Assembly: GCA_963826035.1 (NCBI GenBank)
Contig: CAWGVZ010000015.1
Span: 620,001 to 684,000, forward strand
Direction: 5' to 3'
DNA: 64,000 nt
From: Actinophytocola sp963826035
Lineage (GTDB): Bacteria > Actinomycetota > Actinomycetes > Mycobacteriales > Pseudonocardiaceae
Positions 41,151 to 50,600 of this stretch are shown here, piece by piece (position 1 is the stretch's first letter; the number at the start of each line of letters is the position of its first letter). Both the position numbers and the translations under genes were made by a program. The notes below the pieces were generated by a model. It worked only from the letters and a program-made list of their open reading frames with translations, had not been told where the DNA came from and did not search any database.

Positions 41151-42559
41151 TCACCCGATTCAGGCGCGCCTACCGCGGTCTGGGCCTGGGCACCCGGTTG
41201 GCGCTCGGTATCGGCGTACTGGCGCTGGTGGTGTTCGCCGTCGTCGGTGCGATCCTGATCTACCGCATGGAGCACTACCTGGAACGGCAGCTCGACGACG
41301 AACTGCGCGGTGCGCAGCTGGACCAGACCAGCGATGTCAAGGAGCACGGCGGGCTGACCAGCGGTACCTATGGCTGGTACACCGCCGTCTACGACGTGTC
41401 CGACGGGGTGGCCAGGCCTCGCGTGGCGGACGGGTTGCCCGAGCTGGCCGACGCGGCCCTCGCGGTCGAAGGCGAGCCCGACATCTACCGCACCGTGTAC
41501 CTGAGGGGGGAGGGCTCGTACCGGATCCGCGCCTGCGCGGTCGAGTCCGGTGTGGTGCTGGTCAGCGCCGCGCCCATGGACGAGATCGAGAACACGGTGG
41601 GCGAGCTGGTCACGGTCGAGGTCATCGCGTTCGCGCTCGCGTTGCTCGCGCTGGTGGCCGGTGGCCGGGCGGTGCTGCGCCGCGGCCTGAAACCGTTGAG
41701 CGACATGGCACACACCGCGCACGACATCACCTCACACGACCTGACCGACTCGGCGCGGCTACCGGTGCGCGTCCGGGACGGGACCGGCGGCGGCGCGGAG
41801 GTCGAAGAGCTGCGTACCGCGTTCAACACCATGCTCACGCACATCGACGACTCGCTGGCCGCGCGCACCGAGGCCGAGCAGCGCCTGCGCCGGTTCATCG
41901 CGGACGCCTCACATGAGCTGCGCACCCCGCTGACGTCGATCCGCGGTTACGCGGACCTGTTCGGATACGCGGCGGCGAACGCGCCGGAGGAGCGGGACGG
42001 ACACCTGGCCCAGCTGCGGGCCGAGGCGACCAGGATGAGCATGCTGGTCGACGACCTGCTGCTGCTCGCCCGCCTGGACGGCGCGGAGGCGGAATCTCCA
42101 CTGCGGCCGGCCGACACCGACCTGGTGGAGCTGGTCGACCAGGCAGCTGGCGCATTCCGGGCGCGCCATGCCGATCACCCGCTCGCCGTGACGGTCGACC
42201 CCGACCAGGTGCGGCTGCGGCTGGACCCGCTGCGCGTCCGGCAGGTACTGGACAATCTGCTGACCAACGCCGCGATCCACACCCCGGCCGGCACCCCGGT
42301 GTCCATGACGGTGTCGGTGACATCCGGTACGGCCGAGGTACGGATCACCGATGCCGGTCCCGGCATTCCCGAGGCCGACCAGGCCCGCATCTTCGACCGC
42401 TTCTACCGGATCGACAAGGCCCGCAGCCGCGACCGCGGCGGCAGCGGCCTCGGCCTGGCCGTGGCCCGCTCCCTCATCCAGGCCCACGGCGGCACGATCG
42501 ACCTGACCAGCCGGCCCGGCGCCACCACCTTCACCATCACCCTCGCCACCCGTTCGTGA
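41147..42559 (+). CDS. Sensor histidine kinase, HAMP/HisKA type
   Basis: The 470-residue kinase has two membrane segments (~16-38 and ~160-183) around a ~120-residue extracytoplasmic sensor region with no recognisable fold, then a HAMP domain, HisKA with the His in FIADASHELRTPLTSI, and HATPase_c motifs (LDNLLTNAAIHTPAG, DAGPGIPEADQARIFDRFYR, GGSGLGLAVA). It phosphorylates the OmpR-type regulator encoded upstream. The signal sensed is unknown. The gene is followed by inverted-repeat element E2. Confidence 0.94.
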   Translation: MITRFRRAYRGLGLGTRLALGIGVLALVVFAVVGAILIYRMEHYLERQLDDELRGAQLDQTSDVKEHGGLTSGTYGWYTAVYDVSDGVARPRVADGLPELADAALAVEGEPDIYRTVYLRGEGSYRIRACAVESGVVLVSAAPMDEIENTVGELVTVEVIAFALALLALVAGGRAVLRRGLKPLSDMAHTAHDITSHDLTDSARLPVRVRDGTGGGAEVEELRTAFNTMLTHIDDSLAARTEAEQRLRRFIADASHELRTPLTSIRGYADLFGYAAANAPEERDGHLAQLRAEATRMSMLVDDLLLLARLDGAEAESPLRPADTDLVELVDQAAGAFRARHADHPLAVTVDPDQVRLRLDPLRVRQVLDNLLTNAAIHTPAGTPVSMTVSVTSGTAEVRITDAGPGIPEADQARIFDRFYRIDKARSRDRGGSGLGLAVARSLIQAHGGTIDLTSRPGATTFTITLATRS

Positions 42560-42607
42560 TTCCGCGTGGTGTGACCGCATGACCTACGGTAGGTCCAGTT
42601 AGGACCA

Positions 42608-42769
42608 AGAGGCCGCGCAACTGGGACTGGCGGCGCCCGCCGCGCCGAGGCGGCCCCTGGCGGCACCGCGCAGGCATCGAAGTACGTCCAGTACGCCGAA
42701 GCCTGCGCGGCACCGCCAGGAACCACCTCGATCACGACGGGCATCCACCGCCCCAGTTGCGCGGCCTCT
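42608..42769. repeat. Inverted-repeat element E2 (162 bp)
   Basis: This is a second copy of E1 in the same orientation. The ends are AGAGGCCGCGCAACTGGG and CCCAGTTGCGCGGCCTCT. Compared with E1, two base pairs of the terminal stem differ, each with the matching change on the other arm (G-C to A-T and A-T to G-C). E2 has an extra ~47 bp at the apex of the inner hairpin, itself a hairpin (GCGCAGGC/GCCTGCGC), so the fold is kept. Confidence 0.85.
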
Positions 42770-42789
42770 AAGCGGATCGGGGAAGGCTT

Positions 42790-43788
42790 GTGCTCGAGAT
42801 CAGTGGAGTGACGTGGGCGGCCACGATCGGCCTGATCGTGGTGCTGCTGGTGGTGGATCTGGTGCTCGCCGCGGTGCGCCCGCATCGGGTGGGGTTTCGT
42901 GAGGCGAGTGCCTGGTCGGTGTTCTACATCCTGGTGGCCGTCGGCTTCGGGGTGTGGTTCGCGAGTGTCCACGGTGGCGGGTTCGGTGCGGAGTACTTCG
43001 CCGGTTACATCGTGGAGAAGAGCCTGTCGGTCGACAACCTGTTCGTCTTCGTGATCATCATGACGACGTTCGCCGTGCCGGAGGAGCACCAGCACAAGGT
43101 GCTGACCTTCGGCATCGTGCTCGCCCTGATCATGCGCGCGATCTTCATCGCGGTCGGCGCCACGCTGCTGACGTTGTTCTCGTTCATGTTCCTGCTGTTC
43201 GGCCTGCTGCTGATCTACACGGGCGTGCAGTTGTTCCGGCACCGCGACGAGGACCCAGACGTCGAGAACAACGTCATCGTGCGTGCCGCGCGGCGGATCC
43301 TGCCGGTCACCGACGAGTACATGGGCGGCAGGATCCTCACTCGGATCGACGGCCGGCGGGTGGCGACCCCGCTGTTCGTCGTGCTGGTGGCCATCGGCGG
43401 GGTCGACCTGCTGTTCGCGCTGGACTCCATTCCCGCGGTGTTCGGGGTCACCGAGGAGCCCTACATCGTGTTCGTGGCCAACGCGTTCGCCCTGCTCGGG
43501 CTGCGCGAGTTGTTCTTCCTGGTGAAGGGTCTGCTCGACCGGCTGGTGTATCTCTCGGCCGGGCTCGCGGTCATCCTGGGGTTCATCGGCGCCAAGCTGA
43601 TCCTGCACTGGGCCCACGTCGACATCTCCGAGCGCGTGCCCGAGGTGCCGACCCCGGTGAGCCTCGGCGTGATCGTGACCATCCTCGTGATCGTGACCGT
43701 GGCCAGCCTGATCAGGACCAGCCGCGACCCCGCCGCCAAGGCCCACGCCGGCTCGCTGCGGGCCAACCCGGAACCCGAACCGGATTGA
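42790..43788 (+). CDS. TerC-family integral membrane protein
   Basis: GTG 42790, with GGGGAAGG just upstream, starts a 332-residue protein with about nine membrane segments. TerC features include EKSLSVDNLFVFVIIM with the conserved acidic residue in the membrane, RAIFIAVGATLL, a LLIYTGVQLF segment, and the second acidic motif VDLLFALDSIPAVFGVT. The family is linked to tellurite resistance and, more recently, to metal (Mn) efflux and metalation of secreted proteins. The C-terminal tail is short and basic/polar. It stands alone after element E2. Confidence 0.93.
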   Translation: MLEISGVTWAATIGLIVVLLVVDLVLAAVRPHRVGFREASAWSVFYILVAVGFGVWFASVHGGGFGAEYFAGYIVEKSLSVDNLFVFVIIMTTFAVPEEHQHKVLTFGIVLALIMRAIFIAVGATLLTLFSFMFLLFGLLLIYTGVQLFRHRDEDPDVENNVIVRAARRILPVTDEYMGGRILTRIDGRRVATPLFVVLVAIGGVDLLFALDSIPAVFGVTEEPYIVFVANAFALLGLRELFFLVKGLLDRLVYLSAGLAVILGFIGAKLILHWAHVDISERVPEVPTPVSLGVIVTILVIVTVASLIRTSRDPAAKAHAGSLRANPEPEPD

Positions 43789-43803
43789 GGATCAGGTTCG
43801 GGA

Positions 43804-44178
43804 TCAGGTCCGGGGCCAGCTCCCGGTGTCGGTGATCTGGTGCAGTTCCGCCAGCCGCCCGTCCCGCAGCCGGACGATGTGCGCGAACGCCGCGCTGAAC
43901 GCCGGTCCGCGGTACTCGCCGACGGCCACCACCCGATCCGGTCCGGTGTCGATCAGCTCATCGGGATACGGCATGGCGCCATACGCGGCGTGCACCGGTC
44001 CCCACACCTTGGCGAGCGCCTGGTCCGCGCCCTTGTAGCTGCCGCCGTAGCCGCCCGGCATGCCGGCGGACACTCGCAGCACGAATCCCTGGTCGAGCAC
44101 GGTCACGAGGCCGGCCACGTCCATTGCGTGCATGGCCGCGTAGAAACTGTCGACCAACTGGATGTTGTCATTGTTCAC
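43804..44178 (-). CDS. SnoaL-like/NTF2-fold protein
   Basis: From GTG 44178 the 124-residue protein starts VNNDNIQLVDSFYAAMHAMD and continues with the cone-shaped NTF2 pattern: LVTVLDQGFVLRVSAG, a GSYKGADQALAKVW loop, RVVAVGEYRG strand and RLAELHQITDTGSW end. Members act as small isomerases, cyclases or ligand binders; the reaction here is unknown. ATG 44214 would overlap the divergent TetR gene and remove the operator from the promoter, so I prefer GTG 44178. The TetR regulator next door probably controls it. Confidence 0.85.
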   Translation of the reverse strand: MNNDNIQLVDSFYAAMHAMDVAGLVTVLDQGFVLRVSAGMPGGYGGSYKGADQALAKVWGPVHAAYGAMPYPDELIDTGPDRVVAVGEYRGPAFSAAFAHIVRLRDGRLAELHQITDTGSWPRT

Positions 44179-44189
44179 ATCTAGGATGT
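44177..44189. promoter_or_regulatory. Inverted repeat between SnoaL-like and TetR genes
   Basis: ACATC-TAG-GATGT (44177-44189) lies in the 16-bp gap between the two divergent start codons, followed by GTTAAC. It is a plausible TetR operator controlling both genes. Confidence 0.45.
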
Positions 44190-44194
44190 TAACT

Positions 44195-44788
44195 ATGTCC
44201 ACATCTGGTCGCAACGCCTACCACCACGGCGATCTCCGGCTCGCGTTGATGACCGCCGCGCGGGAGCTGGTCGGCGAGCTCGGACCGGCGAAGGTGACGC
44301 TGCGGGCCGTCGCCGCGCGTGCGGGGGTCTCCGCCGCCGCGCCGTACCGGCACTTCGCGAGCAAGGAGGCGTTGCTGGCCGCGGTCGCGTCCGCCGGGTT
44401 CGGTGAGCTCGCCGACGCGATCACCCCGACGGGCACCGGCGACGCCGTGGCGGACCTGCACGAGATCGGCTTCCGCTACCTGGACTTCGCCGTCGGTGAG
44501 CCGGAGCTGTACCGCTTCATGTTCGGGCCCGCGGTGCCGGACCGTCGCCGGCACGCGGACCTCGCGGCCGCGGAACGGCGGCTCGCCGACGTGTTCGCCG
44601 CCGCCGTGCACGCCGCGCAGCGGACCGGACGGCTGACACCGCTGGCCGCGGACGACGTCATGCTCACGCTTCGCTGCGCGATACACGGCCTTGCCTCGCT
44701 GGTCGTCGACGGCCAGATCCCCGCCGAGCACGCCATCCGCGACACGAAGCGGCTCCAGCACGTCATCGACACCGGCCTGCTGCCCTGA
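44195..44788 (+). CDS. TetR/AcrR-family transcriptional regulator
   Basis: From ATG 44195 the 197-residue protein starts with YHHGDLRLALMTAARELV and a TetR helix-turn-helix (VTLRAVAARAGVSAAAPYRHF, ASKEALLAAV), followed by an all-helical ligand domain of the WHG type (YLDFAVGEPELYRFMFG). It is divergent from the SnoaL-like gene and separated by only 16 bases with a short palindrome, so it most likely represses that gene and itself. Confidence 0.92.
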   Translation: MSTSGRNAYHHGDLRLALMTAARELVGELGPAKVTLRAVAARAGVSAAAPYRHFASKEALLAAVASAGFGELADAITPTGTGDAVADLHEIGFRYLDFAVGEPELYRFMFGPAVPDRRRHADLAAAERRLADVFAAAVHAAQRTGRLTPLAADDVMLTLRCAIHGLASLVVDGQIPAEHAIRDTKRLQHVIDTGLLP

Positions 44789-44900
44789 AGGTCACCACGC
44801 ATTAGTCACAAACGCCCAACAACCGCGAAACAGATCGTCCGGCGAACACGACCCCTCGAGAGCCAGTATTCGATCAGAAAACCCAGCTTCGGAGTCACAA

Positions 44901-46391
44901 ATGAACAGGTTCTCCCGCTCAGGGCGTGCTCTGTCGATGGCGATTTGCTTGCTGATCCTTCAGGTTGCTGCCCCAGGGGCGGCGCCGAGCGAGGAAGAGG
45001 AGTCCAGTTTCGGCGTTTGTGACACGGTCGTCGGGGTGGTCGACGCACCAGAAGGCGCCGTCATCGTGGCGCCCGGCACCGATCTGACGGCACAGACCTC
45101 CAGCAAACCGGCCGGCACGACATTCTGGCTCAGCCCCGGCACGCACACGCTGGCGCCGGACCTGTTCGGGCAGGTGATGCCGAAGACTGGCAACGTCTAC
45201 CTCGGCGCGCCCGGCGCGGTGCTGGACGGCCGTGGAATCAACCGGGCGGCGTTCACCCAGAATGCCACCGACGTGGTTATCCGAGGGCTGACCATCCGTG
45301 GATTTGTCGCCGACCACAACCAGGGCGTCGTCAACCACGACTCCGCGCCGGGTTGGGTGATCGAGGGCAACAAGATCGAGGAGAACGACGGCGCCGGGCT
45401 GATGGCCGGCCCCGGACAGCGGGTGGTGGGGAACTGCCTGCGGAACAACGGTCAGTACGGGATCAACGCGTACCGCGTCGGCGGAATCACCGACCTGCTC
45501 ATCGAGGGAAACGAGATCTCCGGCAACAACACCGACGACTGGGAAGCCCAGATCCCGGGCTGCGGCTGCACCGGCGGTGTGAAGTTCTGGGCCGTGGACG
45601 GCGCGGACATCATCGGCAACTGGGTGCACCACAACCACGGCGCGGGCCTGTGGGCCGACACGAACAACAACGACTTCGTCATCGAGGACAACCTGATCGA
45701 GGACAACGCGGCGGAGGCGATCTTCTACGAGATCTCCTACAACCTCGTGGTGAGTGGTAACACATTCCGCCGCAATGCGTTGATCCAGGGCCGGCGGCGG
45801 GCCCTGCTGGGCGACAATTTCCCGGTGGCGTCGATTTATCTCAGCGAGTCCGGCGGCGAGCCACGGCTGGACGCCAGGACCGACCTGATCGACATCCGCG
45901 GCAACATGTTCTCCGACAACTGGTCGGGCATCACGTTGTGGGAGAACGCCGACCGGTTCTGCAACAGCCCGGCGAACACGTCGTCGTTGTCCTGCACGCC
46001 GCTGGTGCCGGCAGTCGGCACGTGCGTCCAACCGGGCATCGCGTTACCGCCGCTGTACGACGACTGCCGGTGGAAGACGCAGCGGGTGTCGGTGCACGAC
46101 AACACCTTCGAGTTCGACCCGGACACCCCGGGCTGCGAGACGACCATGTGCGGACGGATGGCCGTGCTGTCGAACTACGGAACGTTCCCCGCGTGGTCGC
46201 CGTACCGGGCGAACGTGGTCTCGGACGCCATCACGTTTCGGCAGGACAACCGGTGGTACGACAACAAGTACTACGGCCCCTGGACCTTCGTCGCGCACGA
46301 CACCTCCCGCCGGCTGTCGATCGACCAATGGGTGGCGGCCCCGTACAACCAGGACACGTGCAGCATCTTCGGCGAATCGGAGGGTTGCTGA
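44901..46391 (+). CDS. Secreted right-handed beta-helix protein
   Basis: GGAG eight bases upstream supports ATG 44901. The 496-residue precursor has a signal peptide (hydrophobic ~15-30). The mature protein shows parallel beta-helix (PbH1-type) repeats: VVIRGLTIRGF, WVIEGNKIEEND, QRVVGNCLRNNGQYG, LLIEGNEISGNN, ADIIGNWVHHNHGAGLW, FVIEDNLIEDNAAEAI, LVVSGNTFRRN and LIDIRGNMFSDNWSGI. Cysteine pairs in GCGCTGG and near the C-terminus suggest disulfides. Such folds occur in polysaccharide lyases and epimerases, but no catalytic signature is clear. It probably binds or cleaves a surface or environmental glycan. Confidence 0.88.
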   Translation: MNRFSRSGRALSMAICLLILQVAAPGAAPSEEEESSFGVCDTVVGVVDAPEGAVIVAPGTDLTAQTSSKPAGTTFWLSPGTHTLAPDLFGQVMPKTGNVYLGAPGAVLDGRGINRAAFTQNATDVVIRGLTIRGFVADHNQGVVNHDSAPGWVIEGNKIEENDGAGLMAGPGQRVVGNCLRNNGQYGINAYRVGGITDLLIEGNEISGNNTDDWEAQIPGCGCTGGVKFWAVDGADIIGNWVHHNHGAGLWADTNNNDFVIEDNLIEDNAAEAIFYEISYNLVVSGNTFRRNALIQGRRRALLGDNFPVASIYLSESGGEPRLDARTDLIDIRGNMFSDNWSGITLWENADRFCNSPANTSSLSCTPLVPAVGTCVQPGIALPPLYDDCRWKTQRVSVHDNTFEFDPDTPGCETTMCGRMAVLSNYGTFPAWSPYRANVVSDAITFRQDNRWYDNKYYGPWTFVAHDTSRRLSIDQWVAAPYNQDTCSIFGESEGC

Positions 46392-46397
46392 CCGGCC

Positions 46398-47474
46398 CTA
46401 TCGGCCGCCTTCATAAACGGCGGAATCCAGGATTTTCCGCTTGGGCGGCTTGCGCCCGCGATGCATCTTGACCAGGTGGTCGACGACGCTCAGCGCGAGT
46501 TGGTGCGTGTTCTGGATGACGGACGCACGAAAGGGGCTGGTGCCACTGTCGATCAGCGCCTTGGCCTCCGCCACGCAGTCGATGCCGATCACGACTGTCG
46601 ACACCGTCGCGGGCGACGGTGTCGACAGTGCGTCGACGGCGCCAAGACCCATCTCGTCGTTGGTGCAGAAGACGGCATGGAGACATCGTCGAGCATCCAG
46701 ACCTTTGACGTGGTTCAGGACGGCGTCGTATGCCCGCGACCGTACGAAGTCACAACTGTCGTCGATGGTGATCGTCGCGTCCTTGAATTCCGCACGCAGT
46801 ATCCTGGCGCATTCTTGTTGTCGATCGCTGTGCTCGCGGCTCGCGATGATGAGGATTCGGGGGCGTCGGACGCCTCGGAGATGCTTGACCAGCCACCGTC
46901 CTGCCAGCTCTCCGAGTTGTCCCGTGTCGTAGCCGACGAAAGCACTGGTGTCGGGGTACTCGGCCTGGCTGAAGGGTTCCAGGTCGGTGAACACCACCGG
47001 GAGCCTCGACTTCCGGCAGAAGTCCCTCAGATCGTCGCGAAGTAGCTGTACCTCGCCGCCGAAGACGACTCCGCCGATGTAGTCGCGTTTCCTGTCCAAC
47101 ACTCGGCCGAGATGGTGGGACTGCGCACTCGCGTCATAGTCGCGGCCCGGCACCTTGAGCACCAGGTCGATGTTGTCCCGGTCCAGTGCGTCGTGCACCT
47201 GCCGCACGAAGGATGCCACGTAGTATTTCTGCTCGAACGCCGAAACGATCAGGAAGGCACGCTGCGAGCGCCTGCGGGCGCGGCGGATCGCGTAGATCGT
47301 GGTCCACGAGATGAGCGCGACGCCGACCAGAACGGCGGCAACCCAGGTCAGCAGCACATTCTTCGGGGTATCGGTCAGGAAGATGTTGCCCAGTATCAAC
47401 GAGATGAGGCTGCTCGACACGGAGGTCGTTATCGCGAACAACGCCGGTGTTCGATCTCGGTCGAGCCACGCCAT
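46398..47474 (-). CDS. Membrane-anchored periplasmic-binding-like (sugar-binding) protein
   Basis: The 358-residue protein starts with two membrane helices (~11-33 and ~40-62), then a basic stretch RRARRRSQR and a type-1 periplasmic-binding-like domain as in LacI effector domains (LIVSAFEQKYYVASFVRQV, GGVVFGGEV, LPVVFTDLEP, FVGYDTGQLGELAGRWLVKHL, AVFCTNDEMGLGAVDAL, VIGIDCVAEAKALIDSG). There is no helix-turn-helix and no kinase domain. The basic residues after helix 2 put the binding domain in the cytoplasm by the positive-inside rule, which is unusual. It is divergent from the RHS gene; partner genes are not obvious. Confidence 0.85.
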   Translation of the reverse strand: MAWLDRDRTPALFAITTSVSSSLISLILGNIFLTDTPKNVLLTWVAAVLVGVALISWTTIYAIRRARRRSQRAFLIVSAFEQKYYVASFVRQVHDALDRDNIDLVLKVPGRDYDASAQSHHLGRVLDRKRDYIGGVVFGGEVQLLRDDLRDFCRKSRLPVVFTDLEPFSQAEYPDTSAFVGYDTGQLGELAGRWLVKHLRGVRRPRILIIASREHSDRQQECARILRAEFKDATITIDDSCDFVRSRAYDAVLNHVKGLDARRCLHAVFCTNDEMGLGAVDALSTPSPATVSTVVIGIDCVAEAKALIDSGTSPFRASVIQNTHQLALSVVDHLVKMHRGRKPPKRKILDSAVYEGGR

Positions 47475-47681
47475 GGAGATCCCTTCGACGACACCGTTGG
47501 TTGACCATCATCCCGCAGTCACCGCTCCACCCCAGCCCCGGCATGCCGTCCTGCGCCAGTGCGCGGGCCGCGAACAACATACGATTAATCCACTTGGTTG
47601 TTGACTTCCCAACCGCCAGGTCCTTCACTGATATGTGGGGTCCGCCGCGCCAGGAATTCGTAGCCTCGAGTAGGTGATCGA

Positions 47682-50600
47682 ATGCGGGAGCGGCGCGGAA
47701 GCCTCCGAGCGGTGACGCTGGTCCTCCTGATCTGGACTCTGTTGGCGAGTACGGTGGTCGCGCCTGGCGCGTCCGGTTCTGCCGCCGGCGCGGATCCCGG
47801 CGATGGAGAGGACCCGCCATCCCCTCAGGCGGTACCCGATCCCATTCCGTGGAAGGAATCGTCATCGGCTCAGTTGAGCCAGAGTCGGGGAACGGACCCG
47901 TCCGCACCCGTCTTTCCCAGTCCCGCAAGCTGGGATCTCGACCTGGCGGACACCGGGGCGACGACCACGGCCGATCGCCCGGTTCGGGTTCGTGCCAAGC
48001 ATGGCGACCCGCGCGGCGACGAGCTGCGCGCCCAGGTGCACGGGCGCGAACTGGCGAACAAGCTTGGCGCGTCCGGGTTCGTGTTCACGCTGTCCGGGAT
48101 TGCTCCCCGGGACACGGGCGGACTGCCCGCGGAGTTGGAGATCGACTACTCGGGTTTCGCCGAAGCGTACGGCGCCGGATACGGCAGCCGGCTGAAGGCG
48201 GTCGTGGTCCCGGAATGCGCGCTGGCCGAACGAGTTCCTGCCCGTTGCGCGAAGTCGGGCGTGCCGCTGCCGACGCGCAATGACCTCGAAGGCGAGCGGC
48301 TCGTCGTGGACGCCGCCGATCTGGCGCACCTGGCCGCTTCGGACTCCGGAGAGGCAGACGTGCCGACCGCGGACGCGTCGGCGGTGACGATCGCGGTGGT
48401 GTCGAGCGCGACCAGTGAGACGACGAACTTCCAGGCGACGTCGTTGTCGGTGACCGGGAGTTGGAACGTGTCGTCGGGTACCGGCGAGTTCAGCTACTCC
48501 TACCCCTTCGCGGTGCCCGCACCGGGCGCGGGCACCGCGCCGAGCGTGTCGTTGGGCTACTCCTCCGGCGCGGTCGACGGCATGACCTTCGCGTCGAACA
48601 CGCAGGGCACGCCGAGCGGGATGGGTTGGTCGGACTTCGCGGGTGCCTTCATCGAACGCAGCTACGAACCGTGCTACATGGGGACCCTGACCGGGCTCGC
48701 CGACCTGTGCTGGAAGTCCGACAACGCCACGATCTCCCTCAACGGGATCTCCGGCCCGTTGATCCCCGTGAACAGCGAGCGCACGGAGTGGCGGGTCAAG
48801 TCCGACCCGGGCTGGAAGATCGAGCGGCTCACCGGCGCCCCGTATACGAACATCCATGAGCAGCAGTACTGGCGGGTGACCGGACCTGACGGCACCCAGT
48901 ACTTCTTCGGCTACGGCCACATGCCCGGCCGGCAGACGAACGCGACCCTCGGCGTCGAGGTGATCTCGGACAACGGCGGCGAGCCGTGTGCCCCGGGCTG
49001 CGAGCAGGGATGGCGATGGTATCTGGACCGCGTGGTCGACCCGGACGGCAATGCCACCTCCTACGTCTATCGCCGGGAAACGAACTACTACCACTCCGTT
49101 CTGGCCGACCTGCCCGGCGGCAACGGCAGGAACAATGCCTACCACCGCGCCGCCGTGCTGAGCGAGATCGTCTACGGCGGGCGGAATTGGGACCCGAACC
49201 AGTACTCGGCGCGGGTGTTGTTCGGCACCCAGTGGCGGTGCGTGTTCCTGGTCCAGGAATGTCCGGCGGCCACGTCCGCCAACGGCCCCGGTTTCTGGGA
49301 CGTCCCCAATGACCTGATCTGCGACAGCGCCACGGCGGCGTGCACGAACAACTCGCCGTCGTTCTTCAGCGGTCTTCGCTACACCTGGGTCCAGACCCAG
49401 GTGCGGATCGGCGGGAAGTGGACGGATGTCGGCCGCTACAACATCAACCACGAGTGGCCGGACGACAGCGAGGCCGGGGTCGCCAAGAAGCTGCGGATCA
49501 AGGACATCCACCAGATCGGGTTCGCGTTCAAGGACTCCGACGGCGACGGCGACGCGGACAGCTTCGACGTGCCCTACGAGCCGACGAGGTTCGGCTACAC
49601 CCGCAAGGACAACCGGGTCGACCACGAGGCCAACATTCCCAAGGCCATGCGGCACAACCGCCTCGCCAGTATCACCAACCCCTACGGCGGTGTCACGGAG
49701 GTGACCTACAACAACAACCGGCTCTGTGTGGCGGCCGACGAGGCCAACACCGACCCGCACTGGGACCAGAACACCAAGGACTGCTTCCCCCAGTGGTACA
49801 AGAACAGCGGCGCCACCCACATCGGCCTCGGCCTGTTCTACAAGTGGCTGGTCGGCACCGTGACCGAGAAACCGGGCCTGGGCTCACCGGACGTCGTCAC
49901 CCGGTACACCTACGGCGGGAACGCCGCCTGGGCCTACGACCCGAACACCTTCGCCCGCGGAGACCAGGACCAGTACGGGTTCGCGGTCTGGCGCGGCTAC
50001 GACACGGTCACGATCGCGAAGGGGGCGTCCAAGTCCCGCAGCCGCCTGTACCGAGGGCTGCACGGTGACTTCGCGCTGCGGCAGAACGAGGGCGGCAACT
50101 GGGAAGCCGAACGTGGCGTGCGGGTGCATGACGTCACGACCTTCGACGGGGTCGCGGTGCCCGACCACGCGGCCCTCGCCGGTCAGGTGCTGGAAGAGCA
50201 GCAGCTCGGCGTTGTCGGCGGGCAGGCCGACCAGGCGGTCGAGTCCAAGCGCAACGACTACGAGCAGCGGGTCACCGTGCGCGGCGCCGACCTGCTGCCC
50301 CAGTTCACCTTCGACGCCACCTGGGTTGGCCTGAAATCGACGACGACCAGGGTCTACTCCTCGGCGACGCAGTACCGGGAACGCCGCAGCGTCACCACAT
50401 ACTCGACCGCGCAGCCGGCGCACAGCCGGCCGTTCCAGCCGTCCTCGACGCTGGAGGAGGGCTGGGTGGACGTCCAGGGCGACGAGCGCTGTTCGGTCAC
50501 CGAGTTCGCCGAGGACGCCGCGCGCTGGATGTTCGTCTACCCGGCGGTCAACAAGCTGGTGGCCGGCGGGTGCTCCGGCACCGACGTGCTGTCCATGTCG

